From positions 1,178,001-1,242,000 of the forward strand of contig NZ_UHFN01000007.1 of NCBI RefSeq assembly GCF_900459405.1: 64,000 nucleotides of DNA. The letters run 5' to 3'. Positions 18,071-27,900 of the stretch are shown piece after piece (the stretch's first letter is position 1; the number at the start of each line of letters is the position of its first letter). Origin of the DNA: Streptococcus hyointestinalis (GTDB lineage Bacteria > Bacillota > Bacilli > Lactobacillales > Streptococcaceae). The notes below the pieces were generated by a model. It was not told the DNA's origin. It saw only the letters and a list, made by a program, of their open reading frames with translations, and ran no database searches. A program made the translations under genes and the position numbers.

Positions 18071-18908
18071 CTGTATCTCCTAGCGTGTCAAGAGTGTAGC
18101 GTCCTAGCTTGCCGTCACGCACTTCCTTGACAAAAAGCGCATAAAAGCGGTCGTAGTCCTCACGAAAACCAAGTTTTTGAGTCAGCGCCATAATCATCTC
18201 AGGCGCAGTCTCAGAAAGGTCAATTCCTTTAAAACGCTCCACAAGCCTATCTGGATAGTACTGCTTGAAATAATCTAACCCAAAAATCGTCACCTCATCC
18301 ATAGGCAACAGATTGTCCTTGATAGCACCTGTCAGTGCCAGCTTGAGCCCCACTACTTGATCCTCAAACTTAGGCCAAAGAATCCCTGGTGTGTCCAAAA
18401 TCTCCAGGTCTTTGTTGGACTTGAGCCACTGCTGCCCCTTGGTGACACCTGGTTTATTGCCGACAACAGCGATTTTTTTGCCCGCTAGGCGGTTCATGAG
18501 AGTGGATTTACCAGCATTCGGAATGCCGATAATCATAGTGCGCAGCGTTTCTTTTTGAATGCCACGCTCTCTGAGCTTTTCAATCTTCTCACTCATGAGC
18601 TGCTTCGCCGCATCGGTCACCTTTTTAACAGTGGACTGTTCTTTAGCATTGAGAGCAAGCGTTTTAATGCCCTGCTTTTCAAAATGCTGCTGCCACTCTT
18701 TGGTCAACTGCGGATCAGCAAGGTCAGCTTTATTTAAAATCAAAAGCTTAGGCTTGTCGCCTACAATCTTTGTCAGCATGGGATTTTGACTGGATAAAGG
18801 CAACCTTGCATCCACCAAAATCGTCACAAAATCTACAAACTTGATATTTTCCTGCACCTGCCTACGAGCTTTGGACATGTGCCCCGGAAACCATTGAATA
18901 GTCGCCAT
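18057..18908 (-). CDS. rbgA: ribosome biogenesis GTPase A (RbgA/YlqF)
   Basis: A circularly permuted GTPase: G4 (LNKADL) comes before G1 (GIPNAGKST) and G3 (DTPGI), followed by a C-terminal RNA-binding domain. RbgA acts late in 50S assembly. The first codons of the gene form the att site of the adjacent mobile element; the insertion preserves the coding sequence but replaces everything upstream of about base 18913, so the promoter of rbgA is now supplied by element DNA. Confidence 0.97.
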   Translation of the reverse strand: MATIQWFPGHMSKARRQVQENIKFVDFVTILVDARLPLSSQNPMLTKIVGDKPKLLILNKADLADPQLTKEWQQHFEKQGIKTLALNAKEQSTVKKVTDAAKQLMSEKIEKLRERGIQKETLRTMIIGIPNAGKSTLMNRLAGKKIAVVGNKPGVTKGQQWLKSNKDLEILDTPGILWPKFEDQVVGLKLALTGAIKDNLLPMDEVTIFGLDYFKQYYPDRLVERFKGIDLSETAPEMIMALTQKLGFREDYDRFYALFVKEVRDGKLGRYTLDTLGDTDGDH

Positions 18909-18912
18909 ATTT
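18889..18912. repeat. att repeat, rbgA side
   Basis: Identical to 29975-29998. Contains the rbgA start (ATGGCGACTATTCAATGG on the minus strand). Confidence 0.9.
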
Positions 18913-18951
18913 CTTCTCCTCCTTGATTTTCTTAGGTTTTACAAACTTGTT

Positions 18952-20223
18952 TTACATTATTTTTTGATTTTTGGGCAAATTTTGGGCAACGTCAACTTTT
19001 TGAATGAAGTCCGTAATAGTTTGAACAGACTTATCTTGACCATTATCTACTAAGTGCGTGTACCCATTAGTTGTTTCTAGCTCGACATGACCGACACGTT
19101 CCTGAATCTCTTTGAGCGGAACATTAGAGCTATTTCTTAGCGCTGTAATATGGATATGCCGAAAACTATGAGGAACTACATTTTTTGTCCAGTCAAATCC
19201 ATAGCGAGCCTTACACTTCTTTCTCAGTTGCTGGTTGACTCTCATCAAGATACCACGAAAACTATGTGATGTGATAGGAGAGCCATGCTCTGTTTTGAAC
19301 AAAAAGTCATTTTTCCAAAATGCTTTTGAAGGATGTTTTTTCACATACTCCTCAAAGCGCCTGTTTCGCTCAATAACTCTTAATAGTGCTTCTATGACAA
19401 CATCAGGTAAGTATATTGTTCGCTCACCAGCTACTGTTTTAGTCGTATCAAGATAATACTCCTCTACCCTTAAATCATTTGAATGCAGTGACTTTGAGAT
19501 AGTGACTCTTTTATGTTCAAAGTCAATATCATCATAGGTCAAACCAGAAGCTTCTCCAATGCGACAGCCAGTACCTAAAAGAAAAATAGCAAGGTCATAA
19601 TAAGTCTTATTTCTTCGTCCTTTTAACTCAGACAATAGAACGTTAACCTCTCTATCGGTTAAAAACTTATCCTCACGCCTTTTTCTTTTAGCCTGTTTAT
19701 CGACTATTGAAGCATTTAGCTTGATGACCTTAGAAGGTGAAAACATTATTGCATTGTGTAACACCCCATAGTCAAATATTTTATTCAAAGTTGATTTAAT
19801 ATGCTGTAGTGTTGAATGACTCGCACGATACTTCTCTCTGTATTCTGTCAAACAATGCTGTACAAATAAGGGCGTAATTTTTGAGAGCAACGTCTCATCT
19901 GGTATCATATCGGATAAACGCCTTAATACCAAAAGTTCACGGTTGATAGTTTGAGGTTTTACCGTTGTTGTCCATGTTTGAAACCAGCTCTCTTTCAACT
20001 GCCCAAACTGAGTGAATTTTTCTCCCTGATAGAGTGATTCTTTCTCTTCAAAGATAGCTTCAATCTTCTCAAGAAGTTCTCGCTCTGCTTGGCGCCTTGC
20101 TCTGATTGTATTTTGTTTAAAAGATACAGATGCTCTCTTACTTTTGCCAGTAATAGGGTCACGATATCTTTCTACTACAACATATGTTATACCGTTTTTT
20201 CCTTCTCGTTTTTCTAGATACAT
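18952..20223 (-). CDS. int: tyrosine integrase of the rbgA-site element
   Basis: The start MYLEKREGK is preceded by GGAGG. An AP2-like arm-binding N-terminus (YVVVERYRDPITGKSKR) is followed by a core-binding domain and the catalytic domain with GCRIGEAS, HSFRHIHI, GHVELET and nucleophile Tyr in TNGYTHLV. All catalytic residues are present, so the protein should be active. It lies 40 bp from the att repeat, as expected for an element's own integrase. Confidence 0.93.
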   Translation of the reverse strand: MYLEKREGKNGITYVVVERYRDPITGKSKRASVSFKQNTIRARRQAERELLEKIEAIFEEKESLYQGEKFTQFGQLKESWFQTWTTTVKPQTINRELLVLRRLSDMIPDETLLSKITPLFVQHCLTEYREKYRASHSTLQHIKSTLNKIFDYGVLHNAIMFSPSKVIKLNASIVDKQAKRKRREDKFLTDREVNVLLSELKGRRNKTYYDLAIFLLGTGCRIGEASGLTYDDIDFEHKRVTISKSLHSNDLRVEEYYLDTTKTVAGERTIYLPDVVIEALLRVIERNRRFEEYVKKHPSKAFWKNDFLFKTEHGSPITSHSFRGILMRVNQQLRKKCKARYGFDWTKNVVPHSFRHIHITALRNSSNVPLKEIQERVGHVELETTNGYTHLVDNGQDKSVQTITDFIQKVDVAQNLPKNQKIM

Positions 20224-20336
20224 TTTTTCCTCCAAAAGTGTAAATGAAAAACGATAAAATAACAACTAACGTTACTATTTTATCATTTTTTTCTTGTCTA
20301 CGATAGTCTAGAATGTACTATACAAGCTCAGAGCGC

Positions 20337-20585
20337 CTACTTAGACCACTTATTTTTTTGTAATGATTTTGGCTTGAAATATTCTTTTTGTTTAAATCGC
20401 ATAAACTCTTCAAAGCCAGATAGCTTGATAAAGACGAGTTTATGAGTCGGGTTTATGACAGACTTTGAAAATTTAGGATTCTGTCGCATTTCAGAAATGA
20501 ATCTGTTGAGCGTATAGAGATTCAGACCTGACCATGTTTCCAACAACATCTTTTTACTGACCCACACCGCTTTTTCTTCTTTCAT
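20337..20585 (-). CDS. small excisionase-like protein
   Basis: An 82-residue basic protein with the sequence LNLYTLNRFISEMRQNPKF...INPTHKLVFIKLSGFEEF. A protein of this kind lies just upstream of the integrase in several streptococcal elements, and a decayed relative occurs beside the second integrase at 31680. Its stop overlaps nothing, but its start overlaps the rep stop by 4 bp. The directionality-factor role is inferred from position and size. Confidence 0.65.
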   Translation of the reverse strand: MKEEKAVWVSKKMLLETWSGLNLYTLNRFISEMRQNPKFSKSVINPTHKLVFIKLSGFEEFMRFKQKEYFKPKSLQKNKWSK

Positions 20586-21163
20586 TTATCGTCCTCCTTT
20601 TCACCTTTAGCGTATCTTCTTGAATCTAGGTATTTAGCGAAAAAGTAAGTTTTATCAACAATAAACCGTAAAAGCATAGAGTCTTCAGTACGTGCGTAAG
20701 TGACCAGATGCGTAAATTCCGTGAAATTATGCTCTTCAATAATATCAATAACAAGTGTCAAAAACTCATTAGAGTTGTTATCGATAAAGAACTTCTCTTT
20801 ATCAAATCCACAACCTGACTCTATGTCCTCGATATTATAAGGTGTTTTCTCTGGGTTATCAGCATGTGTGAAATAGTCGTACATGCCTTTTGGGCTCATG
20901 ATAATTTCTACATGGGCAGGTGTATTGAGATTTTTAGTCAGTAATTCAGAAACTTGAGAGTAGCTTTTAAGTGAATCAAAGTAAAGTGCGCCGTGCTTAT
21001 GCGCCTTTTTAAATTCACCTGTTTCCTTGTTTACATCTTTGTCGTGCCACGGCGACAATACAAAAGGTATCCTCATACCTTCAAGAATCTCTAGATAGTT
21101 ATCTGGACAACTATCCCGATAGAGCAAGAATCCCCATTTATTTGAGCGCTTATCTTTTACCAT
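20582..21163 (-). CDS. rep: HUH rolling-circle Rep / relaxase (Rep_2, pMV158 RepB-like)
   Basis: A 193-residue initiator with the HUH metal-binding motif in KAHKHGALYF (about residue 55) and the nucleophile Tyr region KGMYDYFTHADNPEK (about 95-109), both as in the pMV158 RepB family. RepB nicks a hairpin loop TACTACG^AC; exactly that loop is found 60 bp upstream (21221-21254). In integrated elements such proteins start rolling-circle replication and probably mobilisation with the TcpA-like ATPase encoded upstream. Confidence 0.88.
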   Translation of the reverse strand: MVKDKRSNKWGFLLYRDSCPDNYLEILEGMRIPFVLSPWHDKDVNKETGEFKKAHKHGALYFDSLKSYSQVSELLTKNLNTPAHVEIIMSPKGMYDYFTHADNPEKTPYNIEDIESGCGFDKEKFFIDNNSNEFLTLVIDIIEEHNFTEFTHLVTYARTEDSMLLRFIVDKTYFFAKYLDSRRYAKGEKEDDK

Positions 21164-21220
21164 AGTTATAACCTCCTTTTAATGACATAAAATTATCAGA
21201 TTTTTGATTAGTGATTATTG

Positions 21221-21254
21221 ATATATGGGGGCGTCGTAGTAAGCCCCCATATAT
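21221..21254 (-). other. double-strand origin / nick hairpin for Rep
   Basis: A perfect 12-bp stem (21221-21232 with 21243-21254, containing GGGGGC/GCCCCC) has a 10-base loop which on the minus strand reads TTACTACGAC. TACTACG^AC in a hairpin loop is the nick site of pMV158-type replicons. It sits immediately upstream of rep in the same orientation. Confidence 0.88.
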
Positions 21255-21260
21255 CCCAAT

Positions 21261-21313
21261 TCTCTTTCGGAAAAGAGAGAACCCTTGGCTTTCACTACGT
21301 GAGCCAAGTTCTC
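21261..21313. other. two further hairpins in the origin region
   Basis: TCTCTTT/AAAGAGA (21261-21280) is followed by an imperfect hairpin GAGAAC..TTGGCT / AGCCAA..GTTCTC (21277-21313) whose loop on the plus strand is TTCACTACGTG. The loop resembles the RepB nick core but on the opposite strand. Roles as part of the origin, as oriT or as a terminator of the upstream genes cannot be separated by eye. Confidence 0.5.
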
Positions 21314-21322
21314 CCTTTTCGC

Positions 21323-21940
21323 TTAACGTCTTGTCCCTACAAACCAGAGTCTATTTCCTTCACGACTGGGTGATGAAAAATAGTAATCAGGGTTACGGCT
21401 AGAGACTTCTTCTTTGATATGAGCTTCCATTTCTCTGAGAAGTTTTTGTGCTTGTTGCGTCTTGGGATATCTAATAAAGACAGTCACAGAGTCTTTACGG
21501 ACATCAACCGTACATTTAGAGACAGCCTTGTTGAATTTTTTCAGAATTGGATTGAATTTTGTGACTGTAGTTTGACTATCAATAGTAATAACAGACTTTG
21601 ATTTTTCGTCTTGTTTGAGAAACTGACGTAATCTCACTGTTTGATATACTGACTTAAAATAATTCCAAATGGAATCTTTGAAAAAACGCTGAATTAACTC
21701 AATAACAATTAGAAGCACAACTACTATCATTGAAATGATAGCTAGAAATTTTGCAAAGTGTGCAACAGTAACCAATTTATCTTGAACGAAAATCAGATAG
21801 TCTTTTAGCTTTACAATATCGATATTATCAAATCTTTGATTTAATAAATAGCTAACAAAACTTAAAAGATAACTAATAGCTCCAAAAAACGTGAGTCTAA
21901 TAGTGATGTTGTAGCTTCGCTGAAAAAAGCTCTTCCTCAT
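21323..21940 (-). CDS. membrane protein of the mobilisable element
   Basis: A 205-residue protein with two predicted transmembrane helices (about 16-33 and 65-85) and a cytoplasmic C-terminal domain of about 110 residues of no recognised family. It starts 3 bp after the stop of the FtsK-like gene, so the two are cotranscribed. In related elements a membrane protein next to the coupling ATPase is common, which suggests a role in mobilisation. Confidence 0.6.
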   Translation of the reverse strand: MRKSFFQRSYNITIRLTFFGAISYLLSFVSYLLNQRFDNIDIVKLKDYLIFVQDKLVTVAHFAKFLAIISMIVVVLLIVIELIQRFFKDSIWNYFKSVYQTVRLRQFLKQDEKSKSVITIDSQTTVTKFNPILKKFNKAVSKCTVDVRKDSVTVFIRYPKTQQAQKLLREMEAHIKEEVSSRNPDYYFSSPSREGNRLWFVGTRR

Positions 21941-21942
21941 GA

Positions 21943-23022
21943 TTAAAGTATGCCTTTCTTAGTAAAATAGTACGTTGGACACAACAATGGCAGGACTTGG
22001 TAAGGGCTTTCATTATCGATTACTTGGATAAGCCCTGTGCCTTTACCAATCGGAATCACAATCCCCTCGGGGTCGAGGTCAGGAAATATGAACTGGACGG
22101 TTTTCTTGTTGATATTTCCAATTTGAATCAGAACATTGAGTTGTTCCCGTACAGATACAGGAATAGTATTATGGTCAAAGCGCTGACTGACTAAAATAAG
22201 ATGAATCTTGGTCGCACGACCAAGCAAAGCGATTTGAGACAAGAGTGAAAAGAACGAATCCTTTATTGTTTTGTTCACACCCTCACTTAAAGCTAGCACT
22301 TCATCCATGACAATCGTCAAATGGTCGAATTGATGTTTTGGGTCATCATATAGAATCTCTTGCCGTTGTTGAATGAGGTTTAAGCACCTGCTCAGATTCT
22401 CATTAATTTCAGAGACGAAATCTGATTTTGAGCGGTTCTTTTGAGGATGAATGACAGCAATCCCATTTTCTCTCGCCCATCGACTGGGGCTATCAAACTT
22501 AGGGTCAACGATGATTAACTCCGAAAATTTTCTGATAATACTAAGAAAATAAGAAAGAGTGTACGATTTTCCGGAGCCAGAATTACCAGCTATTGCGATG
22601 TGAGTCACTTTATTGTAGTCAATAGTTAGATTTTCCATTATCGGGATGGTATTTGCAGGTTGACTTTGGGCAAAGGCTTCCAAGTCAGGAATCACTAAGC
22701 GCTTTGAAATCCCCTTCTTCCACGGGAAGAAGAGCCCACGCTGAACATGGATATCATCTGTATCCAGCGCCACGAAATAGGCTGAGTTTTGCTTCAGAAG
22801 CGTATACCTTGGATAAAGTGCGGCATTAGCAATCAAGAAAATTTTCTGATAAAGTTCATCATCAATGATGTAACTTGATGGTAAACGGGGAATAAAGAGA
22901 AAGCCATCAGACATAATCTTAATATCGAATGCGTTTACGTAACTGCTTTCTCCGTAAATGAGAGCGGTGAGCCCCATATTGAGACTTTGGAGCAAGTATT
23001 GGGATAACTCTTTGTTATTCAT
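21943..23022 (-). CDS. FtsK/TcpA-like coupling ATPase
   Basis: The ATPase domain has Walker A IAGNSGSGKSYTL (about residue 150), Walker B LTIVMDEVLAL and a conserved arginine-containing GRATKIHLILVSQR. No transmembrane region is obvious, unlike chromosomal FtsK. This type of ATPase delivers relaxase-DNA complexes to a conjugation channel (TcpA in clostridial and streptococcal elements). Together with Rep it supports mobilisation in trans by a helper element. It overlaps the next upstream gene by one base. Confidence 0.82.
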   Translation of the reverse strand: MNNKELSQYLLQSLNMGLTALIYGESSYVNAFDIKIMSDGFLFIPRLPSSYIIDDELYQKIFLIANAALYPRYTLLKQNSAYFVALDTDDIHVQRGLFFPWKKGISKRLVIPDLEAFAQSQPANTIPIMENLTIDYNKVTHIAIAGNSGSGKSYTLSYFLSIIRKFSELIIVDPKFDSPSRWARENGIAVIHPQKNRSKSDFVSEINENLSRCLNLIQQRQEILYDDPKHQFDHLTIVMDEVLALSEGVNKTIKDSFFSLLSQIALLGRATKIHLILVSQRFDHNTIPVSVREQLNVLIQIGNINKKTVQFIFPDLDPEGIVIPIGKGTGLIQVIDNESPYQVLPLLCPTYYFTKKGIL

Positions 23023-23342
23023 TATTTGACCTCCTTGATGCCGTCAGATTTAAAATAGACGCGATGACGTACTTCACAGGCTTGTAAATTCCTAAATTGA
23101 ACGAGACTCATAAATTTAGGAAGGTCAATCTTTTCAGTAAACTTAACCTGAAATGGGTCAAGCCCCTTTTGAACAAACCATCCTTTGTAACCAATAATTT
23201 CTCCAGTTGGTTTGCCATCTTCAAAATGTTGTTGTACCTCAAGCTCTGAACTGAGACTGTAAATAGCTTCATCGCAACTAATGTACTCAAATGCTGTTTG
23301 TGAGCTATACCCACTTTTTTTATGTTTTACTCTAATAGCCAT
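23022..23342 (-). CDS. small protein at the head of the mobilisation operon
   Basis: A 106-residue protein of unknown function (MAIRVKHKKSGYSSQ...). It is the first gene of a tight operon with the ATPase, and Tn916-type elements have small DUF961-like proteins at the same place. I see no decisive motif. Confidence 0.5.
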   Translation of the reverse strand: MAIRVKHKKSGYSSQTAFEYISCDEAIYSLSSELEVQQHFEDGKPTGEIIGYKGWFVQKGLDPFQVKFTEKIDLPKFMSLVQFRNLQACEVRHRVYFKSDGIKEVK

Positions 23343-23425
23343 AATTAGGCTCCTTTCAAGATAATGATAATAATGATGTCTTAGCTAAGAACAAGATAAT
23401 TATATCTATTTTCCAATATGCTTTT

Positions 23426-23477
23426 TTACCTTATTACTTGACCAAAATAATTAAATATTAGGCAAGTAATAAGGTAA
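23426..23477. repeat. 15-bp perfect inverted repeat upstream of the mobilisation operon
   Basis: TTACCTTATTACTTG (23426-23440) and its exact complement (23463-23477) are separated by an AT-rich 22 bp. It is too widely spaced for a terminator and has no T run. It lies between the mobilisation operon promoter region and the XRE gene, so an operator or an oriT component is plausible. Confidence 0.6.
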
Positions 23478-23517
23478 ATATTTTTTAGGATTTATGTATT
23501 GACCTTTAGTTATAAAA

Positions 23518-23562
23518 AAGACAAAGCTGATAGAATAAAACAGTCAGCTTTGTCTTTTTTTG
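23518..23562. terminator. terminator after the XRE gene
   Basis: A 13-bp perfect stem AAGACAAAGCTGA / TCAGCTTTGTCTT with a 13-base loop and T runs on both sides. It ends the leftward XRE gene 9 bp after its stop. Confidence 0.85.
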
Positions 23563-23570
23563 TGTTACTT

Positions 23571-24695
23571 TCAATATTTATCATTATCTTTAAACTTAGC
23601 TAAATTTGACTCTTGCTTAAGTATTTCGTTTATAACTTCATGTAGTTTGATTGAACTATATATTAGCTCCTCTTCTATTTTTTCGTCAAAAGAATGAATA
23701 TTATCTATAAAATACTTAAGAGCGCTAATCTTATCTTGTTCTTGTTTTTCTAACTCGTAGTTTACAACACTATTTTTAGTCACTAGCTCAAGCGAATCGT
23801 ATTTACTAAAACCAATCATTTTGTTTATAAAGTATTCGATATCAAAGTATGAATACTTTTCTGTATCTATTGTATTCAGCACATCCTTGACCTCTACACC
23901 TAATTTAAAAATTGTATTTTCACTAATTATTTTAGATACAATAGCATCTATATCATTTCCAAGTCTTCTCATCCAAATTATTAGCCGCTTATTAAATAAA
24001 TCTGAGCTAAATTTATCATAACCAACTATGCTATCAATATAATATTTTGAAAAATGGGTAATAATATCTTCTTTTATATGAGTCCATACTTTTCTAAAAA
24101 ACATAGGATAATCCATAAAATAAGCCCAATTTAGATATATTTTATCAGTATTTTTAAGTTTCTGATAACTTTCCCACAATTCGTCAATGACAAAAATAAT
24201 ATCTCTTTCTTCATCAATTGGTAACATCTTGAATTGAAAATCCATAAATTTCTCTGAGCTTGCAAGATACTCAAAACGTTTTAAATTATATTGACCAAAT
24301 AATTCGGCTAATTTAATCATTGCACCTTGTAATTTTGTGTCATCCTCCTTATTATCAAGTAGTTTCCCATAAAAAGTGTTTGAATAGACATTCCAATTTT
24401 CAGATAAATCAGGAAGCATACACAATGAAAAGTATAGGAAAAATACCCATTCTATAAGCTCTTCTCTAGTTTTCTCATCTCCAAATAATAAATATTTTCT
24501 ATCCTTTTCAACTAGTTGTTGATACGAATCAAGAATACTTTCAGTTAATTTTCCATTTTTCTTTCCTTTTTCAATGTTGGATATTGCTGAATCAGAAGAC
24601 CAAATATCTGTCTGTCTAAATCCTACTTTTTCTCGCTCATATTTTAATCGTTTCCCTAATGCTATACTAATATGTTCTTTTATATCAATTTTCAT
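23571..24695 (-). CDS. XRE-domain protein of unknown function
   Basis: A 374-residue, AT-rich gene. Residues about 10-60 resemble an XRE helix-turn-helix (ALGKRLKYEREKVGFRQTDIWSSDSAISNIEKGKKN). The remaining 300 residues are acidic, helical and unlike the Rgg/PlcR TPR domain in length; I recognise no family. It sits between the mobilisation genes and the restriction gene, separated from both by terminators, so it has its own promoter. It may be the element's regulator or a second defence gene; neither can be shown here. Confidence 0.6.
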   Translation of the reverse strand: MKIDIKEHISIALGKRLKYEREKVGFRQTDIWSSDSAISNIEKGKKNGKLTESILDSYQQLVEKDRKYLLFGDEKTREELIEWVFFLYFSLCMLPDLSENWNVYSNTFYGKLLDNKEDDTKLQGAMIKLAELFGQYNLKRFEYLASSEKFMDFQFKMLPIDEERDIIFVIDELWESYQKLKNTDKIYLNWAYFMDYPMFFRKVWTHIKEDIITHFSKYYIDSIVGYDKFSSDLFNKRLIIWMRRLGNDIDAIVSKIISENTIFKLGVEVKDVLNTIDTEKYSYFDIEYFINKMIGFSKYDSLELVTKNSVVNYELEKQEQDKISALKYFIDNIHSFDEKIEEELIYSSIKLHEVINEILKQESNLAKFKDNDKY

Positions 24696-24931
24696 GTTTT
24701 GTCTCCTTTATTTATTATTTTAAAAAATAAGATGTGTCGAATATATTCTTCATTTTGCACTTTGATAATTATCTATTTTCATTATACAAGAGATTTCAAA
24801 TTTGACTAGAGTACCATAGGTTTTCTAATTTTATGAGATTAGATTGTATTAAAGTCAATATTTTTCTATCTTATAAATAAAATTGTATCAAATTATTTAT
24901 CCAAAACTTTGAAGCGTTTTGAAAAATTTCG

Positions 24932-24963
24932 CAAAAAAAGAGCTTCAGTTATACTGAAACTCT
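24932..24963 (-). terminator. terminator of the Type ISP gene
   Basis: On the minus strand AGAGTTTCAGT and ACTGAAGCTCT form an 11-bp stem (24939-24949 with 24953-24963, one G-U pair) followed by seven U. The 230 bp to the XRE gene start otherwise hold only an AT-rich promoter region. Confidence 0.85.
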
Positions 24964-24986
24964 CTAGTTAATATTTTAGCGGTTCT

Positions 24987-27900
24987 CTACTCCTCCACTT
25001 CAAAAGGCGGCAAACTCTCTATGAGGTCAACGGTTTGGATAGAGACGTTGATAATCCTCAACAAAAGGTTGAAAATGTACTTTTCATCTGTGCTGTAGTC
25101 GTTAGGGTCGTCTGTGATGCCTGACTTTTTATCTGTTTTGACTTGGTACTGGTCCATTATCCACTCAACGGCTGAGCGACCGTTGACGATATACTGATAA
25201 GCTTTTTCTGGGATGTTGCTAATAGTAATGTCATGGTTGAAGATAATGGTCGAGCGGTCATTGACAGACTTACCATTTTCATCTCGAGTCTTAGCAAATC
25301 TCATCTTGGTCACTTTGTAAGTAGGATTGACCAAAGGCGTGATAGTGACTGCCTCATAGACAGGCACTTCTTCATAGTTAAGATGTAAATTCATCAAGGC
25401 TTTTCCAACTTCAACATACTTTTCCTTATGTTTGACAATCGGGATGCGTGCGAGGTCTTTTTTCAAGTCGTTAGCGTACTTTTCCTGATAGTCATGAGAG
25501 TTCAAAAGCCCGTAGATATAAGCAAAACTATCGTCTAAACTAAGCCCTAGCTTGTCCGCAAATGCTTGGTTCATGTTGTCATTAGATTGGAAAAGTTGCG
25601 TCTCATCAACTTCATTATCATAACGCATAAATCCTTGACCGTTCATTTGAAGCTGAATATCAGGAATAAGGTTAGTGACAATAACAGAAAAATCTCTTGA
25701 AGTTCCTCTTCCCGTAGTCGTAATAACTAAATTATCTTGACCAAATTTTTTGTACCATTGACCAGGACTTTCTATTATTTCGTTTTGATAACACAACCAT
25801 TTCTTTGTAAATGGTCTATATAAGCTAAGTTGAACTTTATCTTTCTCAAAACTAATAGCCCGATTTCGAACAATTAATTGTTCCAATTTTCGTGTCCACT
25901 TTATAAAATCATCGTTACGATTCAAAGACTCTTTAATTTCTTCGGATGTATGTCCCTGTAGACGATGAAGTTCTTTATTATAATTTGTAATTAACTTCAA
26001 CGAATTTTCTAAAACTGTACTTTTAGAAAAACTAGAGACCCAGACATCCCTATTACTAGCAACACCGATTGCACTACTGTAAAACACTTCTGAAGATATA
26101 TCAGCATATTCCTGATAATTCGGGTCTCTTTGATTCAACCAGTCGTTATTAGCATCTGGTTGAATGGTTTGCCAGTCAATGGCTGATATGTCTCCAAAGT
26201 TTTCAATTATCTGCAATTTCTCTTTTTGAGATAGATAATCTCCAATATCATGATAGCGAAGTTCATGCTTATCTGACCCGTCCTTAACTAAGATAGAAAC
26301 AGCAACCGTTGTTCTAGTTCCTCCACCAAAAACGTTTCCTCCCTCTTTTTTACGGGTCTCTCCTAATCCGAGTGCGTTACCTCGCAGATTAAAAATATAA
26401 AGATAGTTAAAATCTTCATACAAACCTGCTCGAAGCCCGTCCGCTGAATTGGTATTGAGATAAGCGCCATTTGTCACAAAACCAATCACCCCCTTGTCGC
26501 TCAACCTGTCGCTCGCCCAACGAAAAGCCTTGACATAAGTATCATACAGTCCCTTAGTAAGCGTTGTTGTGGATTTTGCTACATAGGTATTTTCAATACG
26601 CCTGTCTAATTTGGGATAAGCGATATTTTGGTTGTTATCATTAGCACTTGTTTGCCCAATAGAATACGGCGGATTGCCGATAATAGCTGTGATGGGTTGT
26701 TCTTGCTGACGTTTTAAGCGCTGGTCATTAGCGCCAAAGAAAGAGTCATCAAGCGTATCTTCTGTTTCTGTTGACTCAAAGGTATCCGTTAGGACGATAC
26801 CCTCAAACGGCTGATAAGGCTCATCACCGTTGATTTCATCAAAGACCGCTTCAATATTGATAGCAGCGATATAATAGCTCAAGAGCACAATTTCATTGGC
26901 ATGAAGCTCTTTAGTGTACTTTCTCAAAACATCAGAATAGGTGATTTCCCCTTTATCCATCATCTGTTTGAAATAATGGAGTGTACGTGTGATGAAAGTT
27001 CCTGTCCCTGTGAACGGGTCAAGAATATGAACGTTTTCACTAGCAAGAGTTTTGCCAAAATGCTGACGCAAAACAGTGTCCACCGATTTGACGATAAAAT
27101 CCACCACTTCTACAGGAGTAAAGACAATACCAAGTCTTTCTGTTGTGGCTTTAAAGCCTGTAGAGAAAAACTTGTCATAGAGCGTGATGATGATTTTTTG
27201 CTTGGCTTGCGCATTGTCAATCCCTTCAGCACGCAGGCGAACAGAGTCATAAAAAGGCTGTAACTCTTTTTGTTCCTTTTCAAAACCGTACTGAGAAAAC
27301 TCATCAATAATCAGCTCCATCGCTTGACTGACGGGATTGTGCTTGATGAAGCTATACTCATCAAACAAAGCGTCAAAGATAGGCTTAGTGATTAAGTGTT
27401 GCGCCAACATCTCAATAGCCTGCTCTTGGTCAATAGACTCATTGATATTGTGCTGTAGACTATGTAAGAATCGCTCAAAGGCTTCTTTACTTTCTGGATT
27501 TTTCTCTAAAATAATCTGAATTCCTTGGATATGACGGCGGGCAATATCCGCCACATCTTTTGACCAGTCCTCAAGATAACGTCTATCTCCTACTTTTTGT
27601 ACAATCTTACCATAGATAGCCCCCTCAACTGCTTTCCAATCAAGCTCAAGCTCTGTTTGAATTCTAATTTCTTTAGTTGGCTTATCAACATCACTATCTT
27701 GAAAACTTGGGTCATCAGGCGCACTACCAACCCCAATGACTTGGATATTTTTAGGCTTTCTCTTGTTTAATTCTAATTTATTGATAGTGGCTTCAAAGCG
27801 CTCATCAACAGAACGAAGCGCATTTAAAACCTGCCAAATGACATCATAGGTTTTGTTATTATCAAGAATGGTTTCAGGTGTTTCACCAGACGGCACCACG

